A program made the translations under genes and the position numbers. Below are positions 17,128 to 28,321 of a stretch of DNA of 64,000 nucleotides, piece by piece. The notes under the pieces were generated by a model that saw only the letters and a list, made by a program, of their open reading frames with translations, was not told the origin of the DNA and made no database searches. The DNA lies in assembly GCA_900769695.1 (NCBI GenBank), contig CAAGHO010000018.1, positions 62,001 through 126,000 on the forward strand, given 5' to 3'. Positions within the stretch are counted from its first letter, which is position 1. Each line of letters begins with the position of its first letter. Source of the DNA: Bacilli bacterium. Its GTDB lineage: Bacteria; Bacillota_I; Bacilli_A; RF39; UBA660.

Positions 17128-17488
17128 ATTTTGCTTGTGAATCACCATCCATTAATTTTAACATAACGATTAATGATCCATCTCCACGTCTTTCATCTAA
17201 TTTTAAGATTTGTGTATAACCACCATTACGATTTTGATAACGTGGTGCTAATTCATTGAATATTTTATCAACAACTTTCTTATCATTATGTAAGAAAGCT
17301 AATGCTTTACGGCGAGAAACTAGATCACCTTTTTTACCATAAGTAATCATTTTATCAACAAACTTACGAACTTCTTTAGCTCTTGTTTCAGTAGTGTTAA
17401 TTGATTCATTAACGATTACTTGCTTAGTTAATGTAGCAAGCATACTTCTTCTATGTTTGTTGTCTCTACCTAATTTTCTATATGCCAT
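17126..17488 (-). CDS. rplQ: 50S ribosomal protein bL17
   Basis: 120 aa, last gene of the superoperon. The N-terminus [17 protein letters not shown] (normally MxxRKLGR) and the [13 protein letters not shown] ending are characteristic. It sits near the exit tunnel. In many Firmicutes ecfA1 follows directly; here two unrelated genes and an SDR intervene. Confidence 0.98.
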   Translation of the reverse strand: MAYRKLGRDNKHRRSMLATLTKQVIVNESINTTETRAKEVRKFVDKMITYGKKGDLVSRRKALAFLHNDKKVVDKIFNELAPRYQNRNGGYTQILKLDERRGDGSLIVMLKLMDGDSQAK

Positions 17489-17505
17489 AATTATTTCCTC
17501 CTCTT

Positions 17506-18456
17506 TTAATCATCATCACGTAAAACTAATCCCATATCTCTAATCTTATCAAGAACTTCTTTTAGAGACTTCTTACCTAGATTACGGATTTTCATCATAT
17601 CATTTTCGCTCTTATTAACAAGATCTTGTAAAGTATGAATACCAGCTCTTTTTAAACAGTTATAAGCTCTTACTGAGAAATCTAAATCTTCAATAGATGT
17701 TTCTAAAGCTTTTACTGTTGGATCTTCAGTTTTTTCAATCATCATTCCTGTAGCATCTGCTATTGATGATAAATCTGTAAGTACTTCAAAGTGTTCAATT
17801 AAAATACGAGATGCTAAAGCGATAGCTTCTTCTGGTTTAATAGAACCATTTGTCCATACATTCATAGTTAATTTATCATAACTTTCATCTTGACCAACAC
17901 GAGCATTTCCAACTTCATATGATACTCTTTCAATTGGAGAATATAATGAATCTATTGCAATAACTCCTGCTTTCTTTAAGTCATATAATCTCTTATTTTC
18001 TTCACTCTTAACATATCCACGACCATTTGTAACAGTCATTTCCATACTTAAGTGACCACCATTAGCTAAAGTTGCAATAACTTTATCAGGATTAATTACT
18101 TCGATATCAGCATCATGTTCAATATCCCCAGCAGTAATTACTCCTTCTTTTGAAGCGTTAATTCTAACAACTTTTGCTTCATTAGAATGATTCTTTAACA
18201 CTACACCTTTTAAATTTAAGATAATAGTTGTTACATCTTCATATACTCCTTCAATTGTTTGGAATTCATGAAGAACACCATCTATTTTAATACTACTAAT
18301 AGCACTACCAGGAAGAGATGATAACATAACTCTTCTTAAAGCATTACCTAAAGTAGTACCAAATCCTCTTTCTAATGGTTCAAGTTCAAACTTGCCATAA
18401 AAATTACTTTCTACTGAATCTGTTATTTTATAAATTGGTTTTTCAAATTGTAACAT
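17506..18456 (-). CDS. rpoA: DNA-directed RNA polymerase subunit alpha
   Basis: 316 aa with both domains: the dimerising N-terminal domain ([42 protein letters not shown]) and, after a linker near residue 235, the C-terminal domain that contacts UP elements and activators ([32 protein letters not shown]). Normal length; 17 bases before rplQ. Confidence 0.98.
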   Translation of the reverse strand: MLQFEKPIYKITDSVESNFYGKFELEPLERGFGTTLGNALRRVMLSSLPGSAISSIKIDGVLHEFQTIEGVYEDVTTIILNLKGVVLKNHSNEAKVVRINASKEGVITAGDIEHDADIEVINPDKVIATLANGGHLSMEMTVTNGRGYVKSEENKRLYDLKKAGVIAIDSLYSPIERVSYEVGNARVGQDESYDKLTMNVWTNGSIKPEEAIALASRILIEHFEVLTDLSSIADATGMMIEKTEDPTVKALETSIEDLDFSVRAYNCLKRAGIHTLQDLVNKSENDMMKIRNLGKKSLKEVLDKIRDMGLVLRDDD

Positions 18457-18477
18457 ATATTACTAACCTCCCTTTAA

Positions 18478-18861
18478 TTAACCACGTGGTCGTTTTGGTG
18501 GACGACATCCATTATGTGGTATTGGTGTAACATCATAGATTGCTGTTACTTCAAGTCCTGCTGTTTGAAGTGAACGAATAGCAGTTTCACGTCCTGGACC
18601 TAATCCTTTAACATATACTTCAACTTTACGCATACCGATATCATATGCAGCTTTTCCTGCAGCTTCTGCTGCCATACCTGCAGCAAATGGAGTTGATTTT
18701 TTACTACCTTTAAATCCTAGTGCTCCACTTGATGCCCAGCTAATTGCATTACCATCTTTATCTGTAATTGTTGTAATTGTGTTGTTAAATGTTGAGTGAA
18801 TATGTGCAACACCTTCTGGAACATTCTTTTTGACTTTTTTCTTTCTTGTCTTGTAAGCCAT
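18478..18861 (-). CDS. rpsK: 30S ribosomal protein uS11
   Basis: 127 aa. [19 protein letters not shown] and the C-terminal [12 protein letters not shown] (with the conserved Asn that becomes isoaspartate in E. coli) identify it. It forms part of the platform with S6 and S18. 21 bases before rpoA. Confidence 0.98.
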   Translation of the reverse strand: MAYKTRKKKVKKNVPEGVAHIHSTFNNTITTITDKDGNAISWASSGALGFKGSKKSTPFAAGMAAEAAGKAAYDIGMRKVEVYVKGLGPGRETAIRSLQTAGLEVTAIYDVTPIPHNGCRPPKRPRG

Positions 18862-18901
18862 AATTATAACCTCCTCATTATTTTTATTTAACTTTTAATT
18901 A

Positions 18902-19270
18902 CTATACTTTCTTCTTATTTGCGACAGTCTTACCTTTACCCTTACGAGTTCTAGCATTACGGTTTGTTCTTTGTCCTCTAACAGGTAATCCCTTTTTGTG
19001 ACGAGAACCTTCATATGAATTAATTTCCATCTTAGTCTTAATATTCATATTAACTTCACGACGTAAGTCACCTTCAGTTAAATGTTTATTAATTTCATCA
19101 CGTAATTTGATTAATTCTTCTTGAGTGATATCTCCTGCTTTTTTAGTAGGTTCAACACCTGCATTTTCACAAATTTCTTTTGCTAAACTTCTTCCAATAC
19201 CATAAATATAAGTTAACGAAATAACGATATGTTTATCATTTGGAATGTCTACACCTTTAATACGTGCCAT
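18902..19270 (-). CDS. rpsM: 30S ribosomal protein uS13
   Basis: 122 aa. [19 protein letters not shown], the helix-two-turns-helix [13 protein letters not shown], and [19 protein letters not shown] identify it. The basic tail reaches P-site tRNA. AGGAGGTG lies directly upstream of the ATG. Confidence 0.98.
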   Translation of the reverse strand: MARIKGVDIPNDKHIVISLTYIYGIGRSLAKEICENAGVEPTKKAGDITQEELIKLRDEINKHLTEGDLRREVNMNIKTKMEINSYEGSRHKKGLPVRGQRTNRNARTRKGKGKTVANKKKV

Positions 19271-19290
19271 TTATCTACACCTCCTATTAA

Positions 19291-19407
19291 TTATCCTTGT
19301 CTTTGTTTATGCTTTGGATTTTTACTACAAATAATTCTTATTTTTCCTTTACGCTTTACTACTTTACAATTTGCACAAATTGGTTTAACTGATGCTTTTA
19401 CTTTCAT
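19291..19407 (-). CDS. rpmJ: 50S ribosomal protein bL36
   Basis: 38 aa. The sequence starts [20 protein letters not shown] and carries the zinc ligands Cys11, Cys14, Cys27 and His33, so this is the zinc-binding (C+) form. It is missed by length-filtered gene calls. Position between infA and rpsM is standard. AGGAGG precedes the ATG. Confidence 0.97.
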   Translation of the reverse strand: MKVKASVKPICANCKVVKRKGKIRIICSKNPKHKQRQG

Positions 19408-19421
19408 TCTTATCCCTCCTA

Positions 19422-19637
19422 CTATTTACGATAGGTAATACGCCCACGTGTTAAGTCATATGGTGATAATTCGACCATTACTGTATCCCCTGCTAAGATA
19501 CGAATATAGTGCATTCGTATTTTACCAGAAACGTGGGCTTCTATAATGTGTCCGTTCTCTAATTGAACTTTGAATTTACCACCAGGTATTATCTCAAGGA
19601 CTTTACCTTCTACTTCAATTGTATCTTCTTTAGCCAT
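19422..19637 (-). CDS. infA: Translation initiation factor IF-1
   Basis: 71 aa OB-fold protein with [23 protein letters not shown] and [28 protein letters not shown], nearly invariant among bacteria. It blocks the A site during initiation. Its start overlaps map by 8 bp. Confidence 0.98.
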   Translation of the reverse strand: MAKEDTIEVEGKVLEIIPGGKFKVQLENGHIIEAHVSGKIRMHYIRILAGDTVMVELSPYDLTRGRITYRK

Positions 19638-20388
19638 CTTTCCACTCTCCTGTCAAGATTTCATAACCATCACTCGTTACTACCACTGTATGTTCAAAGT
19701 GTGCAGCAGGATGATGATCTCTAGTTACTATTGTCCAGTCATCATCTAATATTTCTATACTTGGACTCTTTGCAGTTAACATAGGTTCAACTGCTATAAC
19801 CATACCTTCTCTCAATTTTACTCCAGTATGTTTTAACCCATAATTTGGAACGTCAGGATCTTCGTGTAAATCAGTACCTATACCATGACCACACAATTCT
19901 TTAACAACACCTAAGCCATGTTCTTTGGCAAAGTTTGAAATTGCATAGCCAATATCACCAATTCTGTTGCCAGGTTTTACTTCATTAAGACCAATAAATA
20001 AAGATTCCTCTGTATATTTCATTAAATGAGCTTTTTCTTCATCGATATTACCAACAGCATAGCTCCAAGCAGAATCACCATGGTAACCTTTATAACATGC
20101 ACAAATGTCAAGTGTTACTATGTCACCTTCTTCAAGCTTTCTTTGACTAGCAATACCGTGAACAACTTCATCGTTTACAGAAATACATATAGCAGCTGGG
20201 AAACCTTCATACCCTTTACATGATGGAGTAGCATCTAAACTTCTAATATACTTATCTGCTAAATCATCAATTTCTTGAGTAGTAATACCTGGTTTTAAAA
20301 ATGGTTCTAAATATTTATGAGTTTTGTAAACTATATTACCAGCAATTCTCATTAATTCAATTTCTCTCTTACTTTTTAAAGTAATCAT
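19630..20388 (-). CDS. map: Methionine aminopeptidase type I
   Basis: 252 aa. Removes the initiator Met from nascent proteins. All five metal ligands are present: D94 (LDICACYKG), D105 (GDSAW), H168 ([12 protein letters not shown]), E201 (AVEPML) and E232 (FEHTVVV). No N-terminal zinc-finger extension, so it is the short type Ia. Overlaps adk by 4 bp (ATGA) and infA by 8 bp. Confidence 0.97.
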   Translation of the reverse strand: MITLKSKREIELMRIAGNIVYKTHKYLEPFLKPGITTQEIDDLADKYIRSLDATPSCKGYEGFPAAICISVNDEVVHGIASQRKLEEGDIVTLDICACYKGYHGDSAWSYAVGNIDEEKAHLMKYTEESLFIGLNEVKPGNRIGDIGYAISNFAKEHGLGVVKELCGHGIGTDLHEDPDVPNYGLKHTGVKLREGMVIAVEPMLTAKSPSIEILDDDWTIVTRDHHPAAHFEHTVVVTSDGYEILTGEWKDG

Positions 20389-21047
20389 TTATGATCATCC
20401 CCAATAATACTCTCAATTTGTTTTGTTACATCTTCTTTTGGTTTATTACCATCTATTTCATATAAAACACCTAAATTTTTGTAATGTTCTATAATTGGTG
20501 TAACTTTTTCTAAATAAAGACTATATCTATTTTCAAATGCTTCTAAATTATCATCATTTCTTTGATAAAGTCTTCCTCCACAATTATCACATATGGAATC
20601 AACTTGTGGCTTACTATCTTCAATATTGATATTGAATACAGCATCACAATCTTCACATACTCTTCTACCAATTACCCTTTTTTCTAATGTTTTCTTTTCG
20701 ATATTAATTAATAGGACTGCACCAATATCATAGCCTAATCTTTTTAAAATATGATCATAGCGAAGTGCTTGATCAATATTTCTTGGAAAACCGTCTATTA
20801 TAAAACCATTTTTACAATCAGCTTTTCTTAGACGATTTTCAATTAGCTTATCGGTTATTTCATCCTTAACTAATTCTCCACTAGATAGAACTTCAGCAAC
20901 ATATTGTCCTAATTCACTATTTTCTTCTGCTATATCTCTTAAGATATCACCAGTAGAAATATGTGGAATATGGTACTTAGCTTCAATAATTTCAGCTTGA
21001 GTACCTTTTCCTCCAGCAGGTGGAGCAATAAACATTATATTCTTCAT
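20385..21047 (-). CDS. adk: Adenylate kinase with zinc LID
   Basis: 220 aa long-type adenylate kinase (2 ADP to AMP + ATP). The P-loop reads PPAGGKGTQ (9-17), a permutation of the usual GPPGAGKGTQ that still keeps GKGT. FIIDGFPRN and the LID are present, with zinc ligands C131, C134, C153 and C156 as in Gram-positive enzymes. ATG overlaps the secY stop by one base. Confidence 0.96.
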   Translation of the reverse strand: MKNIMFIAPPAGGKGTQAEIIEAKYHIPHISTGDILRDIAEENSELGQYVAEVLSSGELVKDEITDKLIENRLRKADCKNGFIIDGFPRNIDQALRYDHILKRLGYDIGAVLLINIEKKTLEKRVIGRRVCEDCDAVFNINIEDSKPQVDSICDNCGGRLYQRNDDNLEAFENRYSLYLEKVTPIIEHYKNLGVLYEIDGNKPKEDVTKQIESIIGDDHK

Positions 21048-22315
21048 TATCTTCTATATCCTCGCTTATAATTTCTTGCAAGTAAACTACCTTCTAATTG
21101 TTTGTAAGTTTCAAGTGCAACTCCAACTACGATTAATAAACCAGTACCACCGATTGAAACAGTTGTAGGCATACTTGTGAAATTAGAAAATAGAATTGGA
21201 ATACCTGCAATTATTACTAAGAATACAGCTCCTAAAACAGTTAATCTTGATAAGATTTTAACTAAATACTTTTGTGTATCATCACCTGGTCTAATACCTG
21301 GAATGTATCCACCATTTTCTTTCAAGTTTTTAGCAAATTCTTCTGGTTTTACTTGAATAAATGTATAAAAATATGCAAATAAGAATATTAGTATAACATA
21401 TATTAAGAAACCAACTGGTGTAGTATAAGATAAGTACTTAGAAACAAATACTGAAAATGCTTCATTCTTTACTACTCTTGCTATAAATCCTGGAATAGAA
21501 ATTAAACTTGATGCGAAAATTACTGGAATAACTCCTGCTGTATTAATCTTAATTGGCATGAAAGAACTTCCAGCATTTCCATATGCTGATGTTGATTTAT
21601 TAGCATATTGAATAGGAATTCTTCTTTCTGATTCTTGAACATAAATCATTCCAATTACAACTAAGAAATATACAATTACAAATAATATAAATTTAGTAAT
21701 ACCAAGTGCAGCCACTTGAACTGTATCAAATGTAACTAAGCTTTGGAAAGCTGTTACGAACATTTGAGGTAATGTAGCAATAATACCAGCCATGATAATT
21801 AAACTTGTACCATTACCAATACCTTTTTGAGTGATTTGATCACCCAACCATAACAAGAATGATGTACCAGCAGTTAATACTGTTGATATATATAAGTATT
21901 CCATTGGATTTCCATTTTTACCAATGAAAGCAAATGCGAATGCATAACCTTCTATAAAAGCAAAAGCTATACCCATATATCTTGTTATTGTATTTAATTT
22001 TTGACGTCCTGTTGGACCTTGTTTACTTAATTCTGTAAAATATGGAATAATATCCATTTGTAATAGCTGCATTATAATTGATGCAGTAATGTAAGGCATA
22101 ACACCTAAAGCAAATATTGAAAAATTCTTCAAAGCTCCTCCACCCATAGTGTTTAATAATTCAAGGAAACTTAAGTTTTCACTTAAATCTTCAGTTCCAG
22201 GAACACGAATTGATATTCCTAGAATAAAAATCATTAAAGCACCAAGTGTAAAATAAATTCTATGACGTAAGTCTTTATTTGTAGGAGTGAATAATTGCTT
22301 CATGGTTTTAAACAT
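21047..22315 (-). CDS. secY: Protein translocase subunit SecY
   Basis: 422 aa with ten predicted membrane segments. Recognisable blocks: GVMPYITASIIMQLLQ (TM2), GQRPTG-like GPTGRQKLNTITRYM (loop), ESERRIPIQYANKS and GYIPGIRPG. Forms the translocation channel with SecE and SecG (secG is at 53.7 kb). Two-base gap after rplO. Confidence 0.97.
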   Translation of the reverse strand: MFKTMKQLFTPTNKDLRHRIYFTLGALMIFILGISIRVPGTEDLSENLSFLELLNTMGGGALKNFSIFALGVMPYITASIIMQLLQMDIIPYFTELSKQGPTGRQKLNTITRYMGIAFAFIEGYAFAFAFIGKNGNPMEYLYISTVLTAGTSFLLWLGDQITQKGIGNGTSLIIMAGIIATLPQMFVTAFQSLVTFDTVQVAALGITKFILFVIVYFLVVIGMIYVQESERRIPIQYANKSTSAYGNAGSSFMPIKINTAGVIPVIFASSLISIPGFIARVVKNEAFSVFVSKYLSYTTPVGFLIYVILIFLFAYFYTFIQVKPEEFAKNLKENGGYIPGIRPGDDTQKYLVKILSRLTVLGAVFLVIIAGIPILFSNFTSMPTTVSIGGTGLLIVVGVALETYKQLEGSLLARNYKRGYRR

Positions 22316-22316
22316 C

Positions 22317-22760
22317 CTAGATCACCTCAGCTTTACTTCCGCTTTCTTTGATCTTTTCTAAAGCACTAGTAGAAAATTTATTAGCTTGAATAGTTAATTT
22401 CTTTTCTAATTTACCATTTCCTAATACTTTAATACCCTTTAATTGTTTTTTTATTATTCCTTTTTCTTTTAATAATGCTGGAGTAACAACTGTACCGTTA
22501 TCGAATACATTTAAATCTTCAACATTGATAACTGCATATTCAGTTTTGAATAAGTAGTTTGAGAAACCTCTTTTTGGAAGTCTTCTATATAATGGTAATT
22601 GTCCACCTTCGAATACTGGATTAATACTACCACCACTACGTGCTTTTTGTCCCTTTTGTCCTTTTCCAGAAGTTTTTCCAAGTCCACTTCCTGGTCCACG
22701 ACCTACACGCTTTTTGCTTTGCTTAGCTCCGATATTTTTCTCTAATTCATGTAACTTCAT
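22317..22760 (-). CDS. rplO: 50S ribosomal protein uL15
   Basis: 147 aa. Starts MKLHELEKN with the Gly-rich basic RNA-binding extension ([21 protein letters not shown]), then [16 protein letters not shown]. Its ATG overlaps the rpsE stop (TAATG), leaving no room for rpmD, which normally lies between them. Confidence 0.97.
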   Translation of the reverse strand: MKLHELEKNIGAKQSKKRVGRGPGSGLGKTSGKGQKGQKARSGGSINPVFEGGQLPLYRRLPKRGFSNYLFKTEYAVINVEDLNVFDNGTVVTPALLKEKGIIKKQLKGIKVLGNGKLEKKLTIQANKFSTSALEKIKESGSKAEVI

Positions 22761-23266
22761 TATCCTAATATCTCCTCTACTGTTTTACCACGTAATGCAG
22801 CAACTTCTTCTGGTGTTTTAATTGATGCTAATGCATTAACTGCAGCTCTAGCCATATTTAATTTTGTTCTTGCTCCAAGGGACTTTGAAACAATATCACG
22901 AATTCCTGCTAATTCAAGAACAGCACGAACAGATCCACCAGCGATTACACCAGTACCAGCTTTAGCAGGTTTAATAATAACTCTTGCAGCTCCACTAGTT
23001 CCAATAGCTTCATGAGCAACTGTTCTTCCATCAATTAAAGGTATTTTAACGATGTTCTTATTAGCATCTTGAATAGCTTTTTTTATTGCATCAGGTACTT
23101 CGTTAGCTTTACCAATACCTAATCCAACACGACCTTTTCTATCTCCAACAACAACTGTAGCAGAGAATCTTCTTTGACGTCCACCTTTGTTAACTTTAAC
23201 AACACTTTTAACATCAATTACTAATTCTTCTAAAGTCTTGTCTTTTTCTTGTGCCTTTCTTTGCAT
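22760..23266 (-). CDS. rpsE: 30S ribosomal protein uS5
   Basis: 168 aa. [29 protein letters not shown] and [15 protein letters not shown] are the S5 double-stranded RNA-binding and core blocks; spectinomycin-contact loop is normal. Followed immediately by rplO, not by the L30 gene. Confidence 0.97.
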   Translation of the reverse strand: MQRKAQEKDKTLEELVIDVKSVVKVNKGGRQRRFSATVVVGDRKGRVGLGIGKANEVPDAIKKAIQDANKNIVKIPLIDGRTVAHEAIGTSGAARVIIKPAKAGTGVIAGGSVRAVLELAGIRDIVSKSLGARTKLNMARAAVNALASIKTPEEVAALRGKTVEEILG

Positions 23267-23278
23267 AATAACCTCCTA

Positions 23279-23641
23279 TTAGAATTCTAATCCATTCTCA
23301 CGTGCAGCATCTGCTAAAGCAGCTACACGACCATGATAAAGATATCCACCTCTATCAAATACTACCTTTTTAATTTTTGCTTTTGAAGCTTTCTTAGCGA
23401 TTGCTTCTCCAACAGCTTTAGCTGCTTCAATATTCTTTGTATTTTTAAGTTTTAAATCCTTATCAAGTGTTGAAGCAGAACAAAGAGTAGTTTTAGCCTC
23501 GTCATCAATTATTTGTGCATAAATTCCAGTATTTGAACGGAAAACACATAATCTTGGTACTTCAGCTGTTCCTTTAATTGAAGAACGAATTCTTTCATGA
23601 CGTACAATACGCATACTATTACGAGATTGTTTTTTTATCAT
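23279..23641 (-). CDS. rplR: 50S ribosomal protein uL18
   Basis: 120 aa 5S-rRNA-binding protein. [18 protein letters not shown] and the ending [26 protein letters not shown] identify it. 12 bases before rpsE. Confidence 0.97.
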   Translation of the reverse strand: MIKKQSRNSMRIVRHERIRSSIKGTAEVPRLCVFRSNTGIYAQIIDDEAKTTLCSASTLDKDLKLKNTKNIEAAKAVGEAIAKKASKAKIKKVVFDRGGYLYHGRVAALADAARENGLEF

Positions 23642-23669
23642 TTTATTTTCTCCCTTCTATCTACTTGCC

Positions 23670-24200
23670 TTAAGCAGCTTTCTTTCCTTCTTTACGAATA
23701 ATATGTTCATCTTTATAACGAATTCCTTTACCTTTATATGGTTCAGGTTTTCTAACTTTTCTAATATTAGCAGCAAATTCACCAACTAATACTTTATCAA
23801 TTCCTTTTACTGTAATTTCAGTATTGCTTACAGATTCAACTGTAAGACCTTCAGGAACTTCCATTTCTACTGGATGAGAATAACCAGCATTAATAGTTAA
23901 CTTTTTACCTTGAACATTGAAACGATAACCAACACCAATAATTTCAAGAGCCTTTTCGTAACCTTTAGTTACTCCAGTAATCATATTTGAAATTAATGCA
24001 TTCATTGTTCCATGCATAGCTTTAGCAGCTTCATTTTTACGTTCTAAGATAATTTCATTGTTTTCTTGTTTCATAGTAATATCTTTTAACATTACTTGTT
24101 TTAATTCACCCTTTGGTCCTTTTACAACAACTTCATTATTTTCTAAAGTTATTGTAACTCCTTCAGGAATTGTTATTATTCTATTTCCAATACGGCTCAT
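23670..24200 (-). CDS. rplF: 50S ribosomal protein uL6
   Basis: 176 aa, two L6 repeats. MSRIGNRIITIPEGV and the ending KPEPYKGKGIRYKDEHIIRKEGKKAA are typical. Binds the sarcin-ricin region. 28 bases before rplR. Confidence 0.98.
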   Translation of the reverse strand: MSRIGNRIITIPEGVTITLENNEVVVKGPKGELKQVMLKDITMKQENNEIILERKNEAAKAMHGTMNALISNMITGVTKGYEKALEIIGVGYRFNVQGKKLTINAGYSHPVEMEVPEGLTVESVSNTEITVKGIDKVLVGEFAANIRKVRKPEPYKGKGIRYKDEHIIRKEGKKAA

Positions 24201-24225
24201 CTTGACACCTCCTTATATTTTATAA

Positions 24226-24627
24226 TTACCAAATATAAGCTAGAACTTCCCCACCTATATTTTGTTTACGAGCTTCCTTATCTGTCATAATTCCTTTAGA
24301 TGTAGAAATAATTGCGATTCCTAATCCATTTAACACTTTAGGAATTTCATCATTTTTCGCATATACACGAAGTCCTGGTTTGGAAATTCTCTTAAGTCCA
24401 GTTATAACTCTTTCACGTTTTTCAGTATATTTTAAACTTAATACTAGAGTTCCTTGAACATTATCTTTTTCTAACTTGTAATCTTTAATAAATCCTTCTT
24501 CTTTTAAAATTCTAGCAATTTCTTCTTTTACTTTTGATGCAGGAACTTTAACTTCTTCATAACGCATTTGGTTAGCATTACGAATACGAGTTAACATATC
24601 TGCAATTGTATCTGTAACTACTGCCAT
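24226..24627 (-). CDS. rpsH: 30S ribosomal protein uS8
   Basis: 133 aa. [16 protein letters not shown] at the N-terminus and the C-terminal rRNA-binding [26 protein letters not shown] identify it. In other bacteria S8 represses the spc operon through an rplE-region target; no such element was examined here. Confidence 0.98.
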   Translation of the reverse strand: MAVVTDTIADMLTRIRNANQMRYEEVKVPASKVKEEIARILKEEGFIKDYKLEKDNVQGTLVLSLKYTEKRERVITGLKRISKPGLRVYAKNDEIPKVLNGLGIAIISTSKGIMTDKEARKQNIGGEVLAYIW

Positions 24628-24648
24628 AATTTATATCCTCCTTTCCAA

Positions 24649-24834
24649 TTACCAACTTGATTTTTTTATTCCTGGTATTTGTCCTTTATAAGCTAATTCA
24701 CGAAAGCAAATACGGCATATACCAAACTTGCTCATAACTGCATGTGGTCTACCACAATGAGAACATCTAGTATATTCACGTACTTTAAACTTTTGTGGTC
24801 TATTAGCTTTAATTTTCATACTTTTTCTTGCCAT
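24649..24834 (-). CDS. rpsN: 30S ribosomal protein uS14, zinc type
   Basis: 61 aa zinc-binding (type Z) form: Cys24, Cys27, Cys40 and Cys43 in [13 protein letters not shown] and [10 protein letters not shown]. The ATG at 24834 has GGAGGG four bases upstream; the upstream TTG that extends the frame is part of the leader. A zinc-free paralogue is not in the window. Confidence 0.97.
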   Translation of the reverse strand: MARKSMKIKANRPQKFKVREYTRCSHCGRPHAVMSKFGICRICFRELAYKGQIPGIKKSSW

Positions 24835-24846
24835 TTTACCCTCCAA

Positions 24847-25386
24847 TTACTTTCTAAAAGGAATTCCAAGTCCATTTAATAAGTCAAATGATTCCTCATT
24901 AGTTTTTGCTGTTGTAACGAACACGATATCCATACCACGAACTTTTACAACTTCATCATAATCTATTTCAGCGAAAATCAATTGTTCCTTAATTCCCATT
25001 GTATAGTTTCCTCTTCCATCGAATGCACGAGGAGAAACTCCTCTAAAGTCACGAACTTGAGGTAATGCAATTGAAATTAATTTATCCATAAAGTTATACA
25101 TATTTTCTCCTCTTAATGTAACTTTACATCCAATTGATTGACCTTCTCTTACTTTAAATCCAGCAATTGATTTTCTAGCTTTAGTAACTACTGGTTTTTG
25201 TCCAGAGATTTTAGCTAAGTCAGCTACTGCTGCATCTAATAATTTAGAATTTGATGTAGCATCTCCAACTCCCATATTAATAACTATTTTTTCTAGTTTA
25301 GGAGCCTCCATTACTGATTTATAATTATATTTATTCATTAAACTTGGAACAACTTCATTTAAGTATTTTTCTTTTAGGCGGTTCAT
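24847..25386 (-). CDS. rplE: 50S ribosomal protein uL5
   Basis: 179 aa. [26 protein letters not shown] and the [25 protein letters not shown] block identify it. Contacts 5S rRNA and P-site tRNA. 12 bases before rpsN. Confidence 0.98.
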   Translation of the reverse strand: MNRLKEKYLNEVVPSLMNKYNYKSVMEAPKLEKIVINMGVGDATSNSKLLDAAVADLAKISGQKPVVTKARKSIAGFKVREGQSIGCKVTLRGENMYNFMDKLISIALPQVRDFRGVSPRAFDGRGNYTMGIKEQLIFAEIDYDEVVKVRGMDIVFVTTAKTNEESFDLLNGLGIPFRK

Positions 25387-25404
25387 AAGTTACCCTCCTT
25401 TCAA

Positions 25405-25713
25405 TTAATCAAGCTTTTCGTTTGATTTTTTTGCTATTCTTATTTTTTTATTATTTTTATCTGTTGTATGTCCTATTCTAGTTCTTTTTTTAGATTTAGG
25501 ATCAATAATCATTACATTAGATGCATGAATTGGTGCTTCTACTTCAACAATTCCACCAGAGTTTTGACCATTAGCTTTTTGATGTTTCTTTACAATATGA
25601 ACACCTTCAACTATTACTCTGTTTTCTGCTCTAAGTGTCTTAATAATTTTTCCTTCTTTTCCTTTATCAGAACCAGTGATAACTACAACTTTATCTCCAA
25701 CTTTTAAGTTCAT
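25405..25713 (-). CDS. rplX: 50S ribosomal protein uL24
   Basis: 102 aa with the KOW motif VGDKVVVITGSDKGKEGKI near the N-terminus and HVKKHQKANGQNSGGIVEVEAPIH downstream. Assembly initiator of the large subunit. Normal length. Confidence 0.97.
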   Translation of the reverse strand: MNLKVGDKVVVITGSDKGKEGKIIKTLRAENRVIVEGVHIVKKHQKANGQNSGGIVEVEAPIHASNVMIIDPKSKKRTRIGHTTDKNNKKIRIAKKSNEKLD

Positions 25714-25725
25714 ATTATCCTCCTC

Positions 25726-26094
25726 TTATAGTACTTCTTTTGCTAAAGATACTATTTTCATATAATCTTTATCACGAAGTTCTCTTGCAACTGGTCCAAA
25801 AATACGAGTTCCTACTGGACTCTTGTCATCCTTTATAATGACACAAGCATTGTCATCGAACTTAATATAACTTCCATCTTCACGACGAACACCTTGACGG
25901 CTACGAACGATAACTGCTTTTACAACTTTTCCTTTTTTCATGTTTGAGTTAGGTATTGCATTTTTAACAGTACCAACTACAACATCACCAATATTTCCAG
26001 TTTTAACATGACTACCACCAAGTACACGAATTACTAATAATTCACGTGCTCCAGAGTTGTCAGCAACCTTCATACGACTTTCTTGTTGTAACAT
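25726..26094 (-). CDS. rplN: 50S ribosomal protein uL14
   Basis: 122 aa, among the most conserved here: [40 protein letters not shown] and [15 protein letters not shown]. Forms an intersubunit bridge and the RsfS binding site. Confidence 0.98.
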   Translation of the reverse strand: MLQQESRMKVADNSGARELLVIRVLGGSHVKTGNIGDVVVGTVKNAIPNSNMKKGKVVKAVIVRSRQGVRREDGSYIKFDDNACVIIKDDKSPVGTRIFGPVARELRDKDYMKIVSLAKEVL

Positions 26095-26119
26095 AAATTA
26101 TTCCTCCTCACCTAAGCAA

Positions 26120-26380
26120 TTAAATAATTACTGCTTCTTTTACAATTTCTTTTAAGTAGAAATGTTTAGTTTTTGAAATTGGTCTTGTTGCAACTATACG
26201 AACTACATCTCCTACTTTTGCTTTATTTGTTTCATCATGAACACAATACTTTTTAGAGCTTTTAACTCTTTTATGATATAATGGATGATTTTTATAACTT
26301 TCAACTAAAACGGTAATAGTTTTATTGTTAGTAGCACTAACTACTTTACCAACTAATTCTTTTTTAATCGCTTTTTCCAT
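26120..26380 (-). CDS. rpsQ: 30S ribosomal protein uS17
   Basis: 86 aa from the ATG at 26380, which follows AGGAGG; an upstream in-frame ATG inside rpmC is not used. [21 protein letters not shown] and [25 protein letters not shown] are the S17 OB-fold blocks. Confidence 0.97.
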   Translation of the reverse strand: MEKAIKKELVGKVVSATNNKTITVLVESYKNHPLYHKRVKSSKKYCVHDETNKAKVGDVVRIVATRPISKTKHFYLKEIVKEAVII

Positions 26381-26390
26381 ATACATCCTC

Positions 26391-26585
26391 CTATTCATTT
26401 ACTTCGCGTTCTTTAAGAACGGTTTTCATTCTAGCAACGGTGTGTCTTAAATCTCTAATTCTTGAAGGCTTTTCAAGATTACCTGTTGCTTGTTGAAAAC
26501 GTAAATTAAATAGTTCTTTTTTTGTTTCTACTAATTTAGCTTGAATTTCTTCAGTAGATAATTCTCTAATTTCTTTAACCTTCAT
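26391..26585 (-). CDS. rpmC: 50S ribosomal protein uL29
   Basis: 64 aa from the ATG at 26585 ([20 protein letters not shown]), immediately after the rplP stop; GGTGGTG at the end of rplP serves as ribosome binding site. [21 protein letters not shown] is the family block. Lies at the exit tunnel, docking site for SRP and trigger factor. Confidence 0.96.
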   Translation of the reverse strand: MKVKEIRELSTEEIQAKLVETKKELFNLRFQQATGNLEKPSRIRDLRHTVARMKTVLKEREVNE

Positions 26586-26586
26586 T

Positions 26587-27006
26587 TTATTCACCACCAT
26601 TTTCTTTCTTTACAAATTTTGTGGCAACTGGTAATTTGTGTGATGCTAATCTTAATGCTTCACGAGCAACTTCTTCGCTAACTCCAGAAATTTCGAACAT
26701 GATTTTTCCTTCTTTAACTACAGCAACCCATCCTTCAACATTACCTTTACCTTTACCTTGACGAGTACCAATTGGTTTTTTAGTTAGTGGCATGTGTGGG
26801 AATATATTAATCCAAACTTTACCACCACGTTTCATATAACGAGTCATAGCAACACGAGCAGCTTCAATTTGGTTAGCAGTAATCCAAGCACCACTTTTTG
26901 CTTGAAGACCATATTCACCAAAGCTTAATGTTGTATTTCCTCTTGACTTTCCTTCGTAAGGTAATCTATGCACACGACGATGCTTTGTTCTTGACGGTAT
27001 TAACAT
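26587..27006 (-). CDS. rplP: 50S ribosomal protein uL16
   Basis: 139 aa. [29 protein letters not shown] block and RMGKGKG-like [18 protein letters not shown] identify it. Organises the A-site region of the 50S subunit. One-base gap to rpsC. Confidence 0.98.
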   Translation of the reverse strand: MLIPSRTKHRRVHRLPYEGKSRGNTTLSFGEYGLQAKSGAWITANQIEAARVAMTRYMKRGGKVWINIFPHMPLTKKPIGTRQGKGKGNVEGWVAVVKEGKIMFEISGVSEEVAREALRLASHKLPVATKFVKKENGGE

Positions 27007-27007
27007 A

Positions 27008-27661
27008 TTAATTACCTCCTTTAGCCTTTTTTGAATTTAGGATTTCTCCTTTATAGATCCATACCTTTACACCAATTTTACCAAATGTTGTATCAGCTTC
27101 ACTTGTAGCATAATCAACATCTGCTCTTAATGTATGTAGAGGAATAGTTCCTTCAGTGTATCCTTCGCTACGTGCCATATCAGCACCACCTAGACGTCCA
27201 GATACTGATGTTTTAATTCCCTTAGCTCCAGCTTTCATAGCGTTTCTAATAGCACGTTTTTGAGCCATACGGAATGATGCTCTATTAGTAATTTGGTTAG
27301 CTATTGAATCAGCAACTAATTGAGCATTTAAATCTACTTTTTTAATATCAACGATTGAAATTTGAACGTTTTCATCTGCAACCTTTGATAATGTTTTCTT
27401 TAGTTTTTCAATTTCTTCTCCACCACGGCCAATCATAACACCTGGTTTAGAAGTATGAATTACAACTTCACATCTCTTGGCATTTCTTTCAATTTCAACC
27501 TTAGCAATACCAGCGTTCTTTAAATTTTCTTCTATATATTTACGAAGTTTAATATCTTTATCTAAATATTTAGAGAAATCTTTTTTATTTGAATACCATT
27601 TAGCTTCCCAGTCTTTATTGATACCAAGTCTAAGTCCATTAGGATTTACCTTTTGTCCCAT
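27008..27661 (-). CDS. rpsC: 30S ribosomal protein uS3
   Basis: 217 aa. [22 protein letters not shown], the KH-domain [16 protein letters not shown] and [17 protein letters not shown] identify it. Part of the mRNA entry helicase centre. Confidence 0.98.
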   Translation of the reverse strand: MGQKVNPNGLRLGINKDWEAKWYSNKKDFSKYLDKDIKLRKYIEENLKNAGIAKVEIERNAKRCEVVIHTSKPGVMIGRGGEEIEKLKKTLSKVADENVQISIVDIKKVDLNAQLVADSIANQITNRASFRMAQKRAIRNAMKAGAKGIKTSVSGRLGGADMARSEGYTEGTIPLHTLRADVDYATSEADTTFGKIGVKVWIYKGEILNSKKAKGGN

Positions 27662-27678
27662 TCTTGTAACCTCCTTAA

Positions 27679-28011
27679 TTATTTTGTAGCCACTGTTATT
27701 ATAATGTGACTAGTTCTATGATTATTGTGTCCGATATGAGAACGTGAATCAAACATATGACGTTTCATAACTGGACCAGCATCTACTCTTGCTTCTTTTA
27801 CATATAATGTAGCTTGATCTGCCCCATTATTATTAACAGCGTTAGCTATTGCTGAATCTAAAACTTTTTTAGTCATTCTAGCAGCTTTATTATTAACGTT
27901 TGCTAATATATTTAATGCTTCATTAACATTCTTACCACGAATTAGATCAGCTATTAAACGAGCTCTAATTGGTGAAATACGAAGCATCTTTGCAATTGCT
28001 CTTGCTTCCAT
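27679..28011 (-). CDS. rplV: 50S ribosomal protein uL22
   Basis: 110 aa. [26 protein letters not shown] and the tunnel-lining beta hairpin ending [17 protein letters not shown] identify it. The hairpin, where macrolide-resistance changes occur in other species, is complete. Confidence 0.98.
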   Translation of the reverse strand: MEARAIAKMLRISPIRARLIADLIRGKNVNEALNILANVNNKAARMTKKVLDSAIANAVNNNGADQATLYVKEARVDAGPVMKRHMFDSRSHIGHNNHRTSHIIITVATK

Positions 28012-28035
28012 TTACTTTTCCTCCTAGTCAATATT

Positions 28036-28305
28036 TTATTTCTTTTTATCTGAACCATGTCCACCGAATTTACGAGTTAATGCAAACTCTCCAAGTTTAT
28101 GTCCAACCATATCTTCAGTAACATAAACAGGGATAAATTCTTTACCATTGTGAACTGCAAATGTGTGTCCTATAAAATCAGGAAAAATAGTAGAACGACG
28201 TGACCAAGTTTTAATAACTTCTTTTTTTCCAGACTTATTTAATTCTTGAACCTTTTTAAGTAATCTATCAAAAACATAAGGTCCCTTTTTTAAACTTCTT
28301 GCCAT
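28036..28305 (-). CDS. rpsS: 30S ribosomal protein uS19
   Basis: 89 aa. [44 protein letters not shown] and [17 protein letters not shown] are essentially consensus. Contacts S13 at the head. Confidence 0.98.
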   Translation of the reverse strand: MARSLKKGPYVFDRLLKKVQELNKSGKKEVIKTWSRRSTIFPDFIGHTFAVHNGKEFIPVYVTEDMVGHKLGEFALTRKFGGHGSDKKK

Positions 28306-28321
28306 TATTTATCATCCTTTC

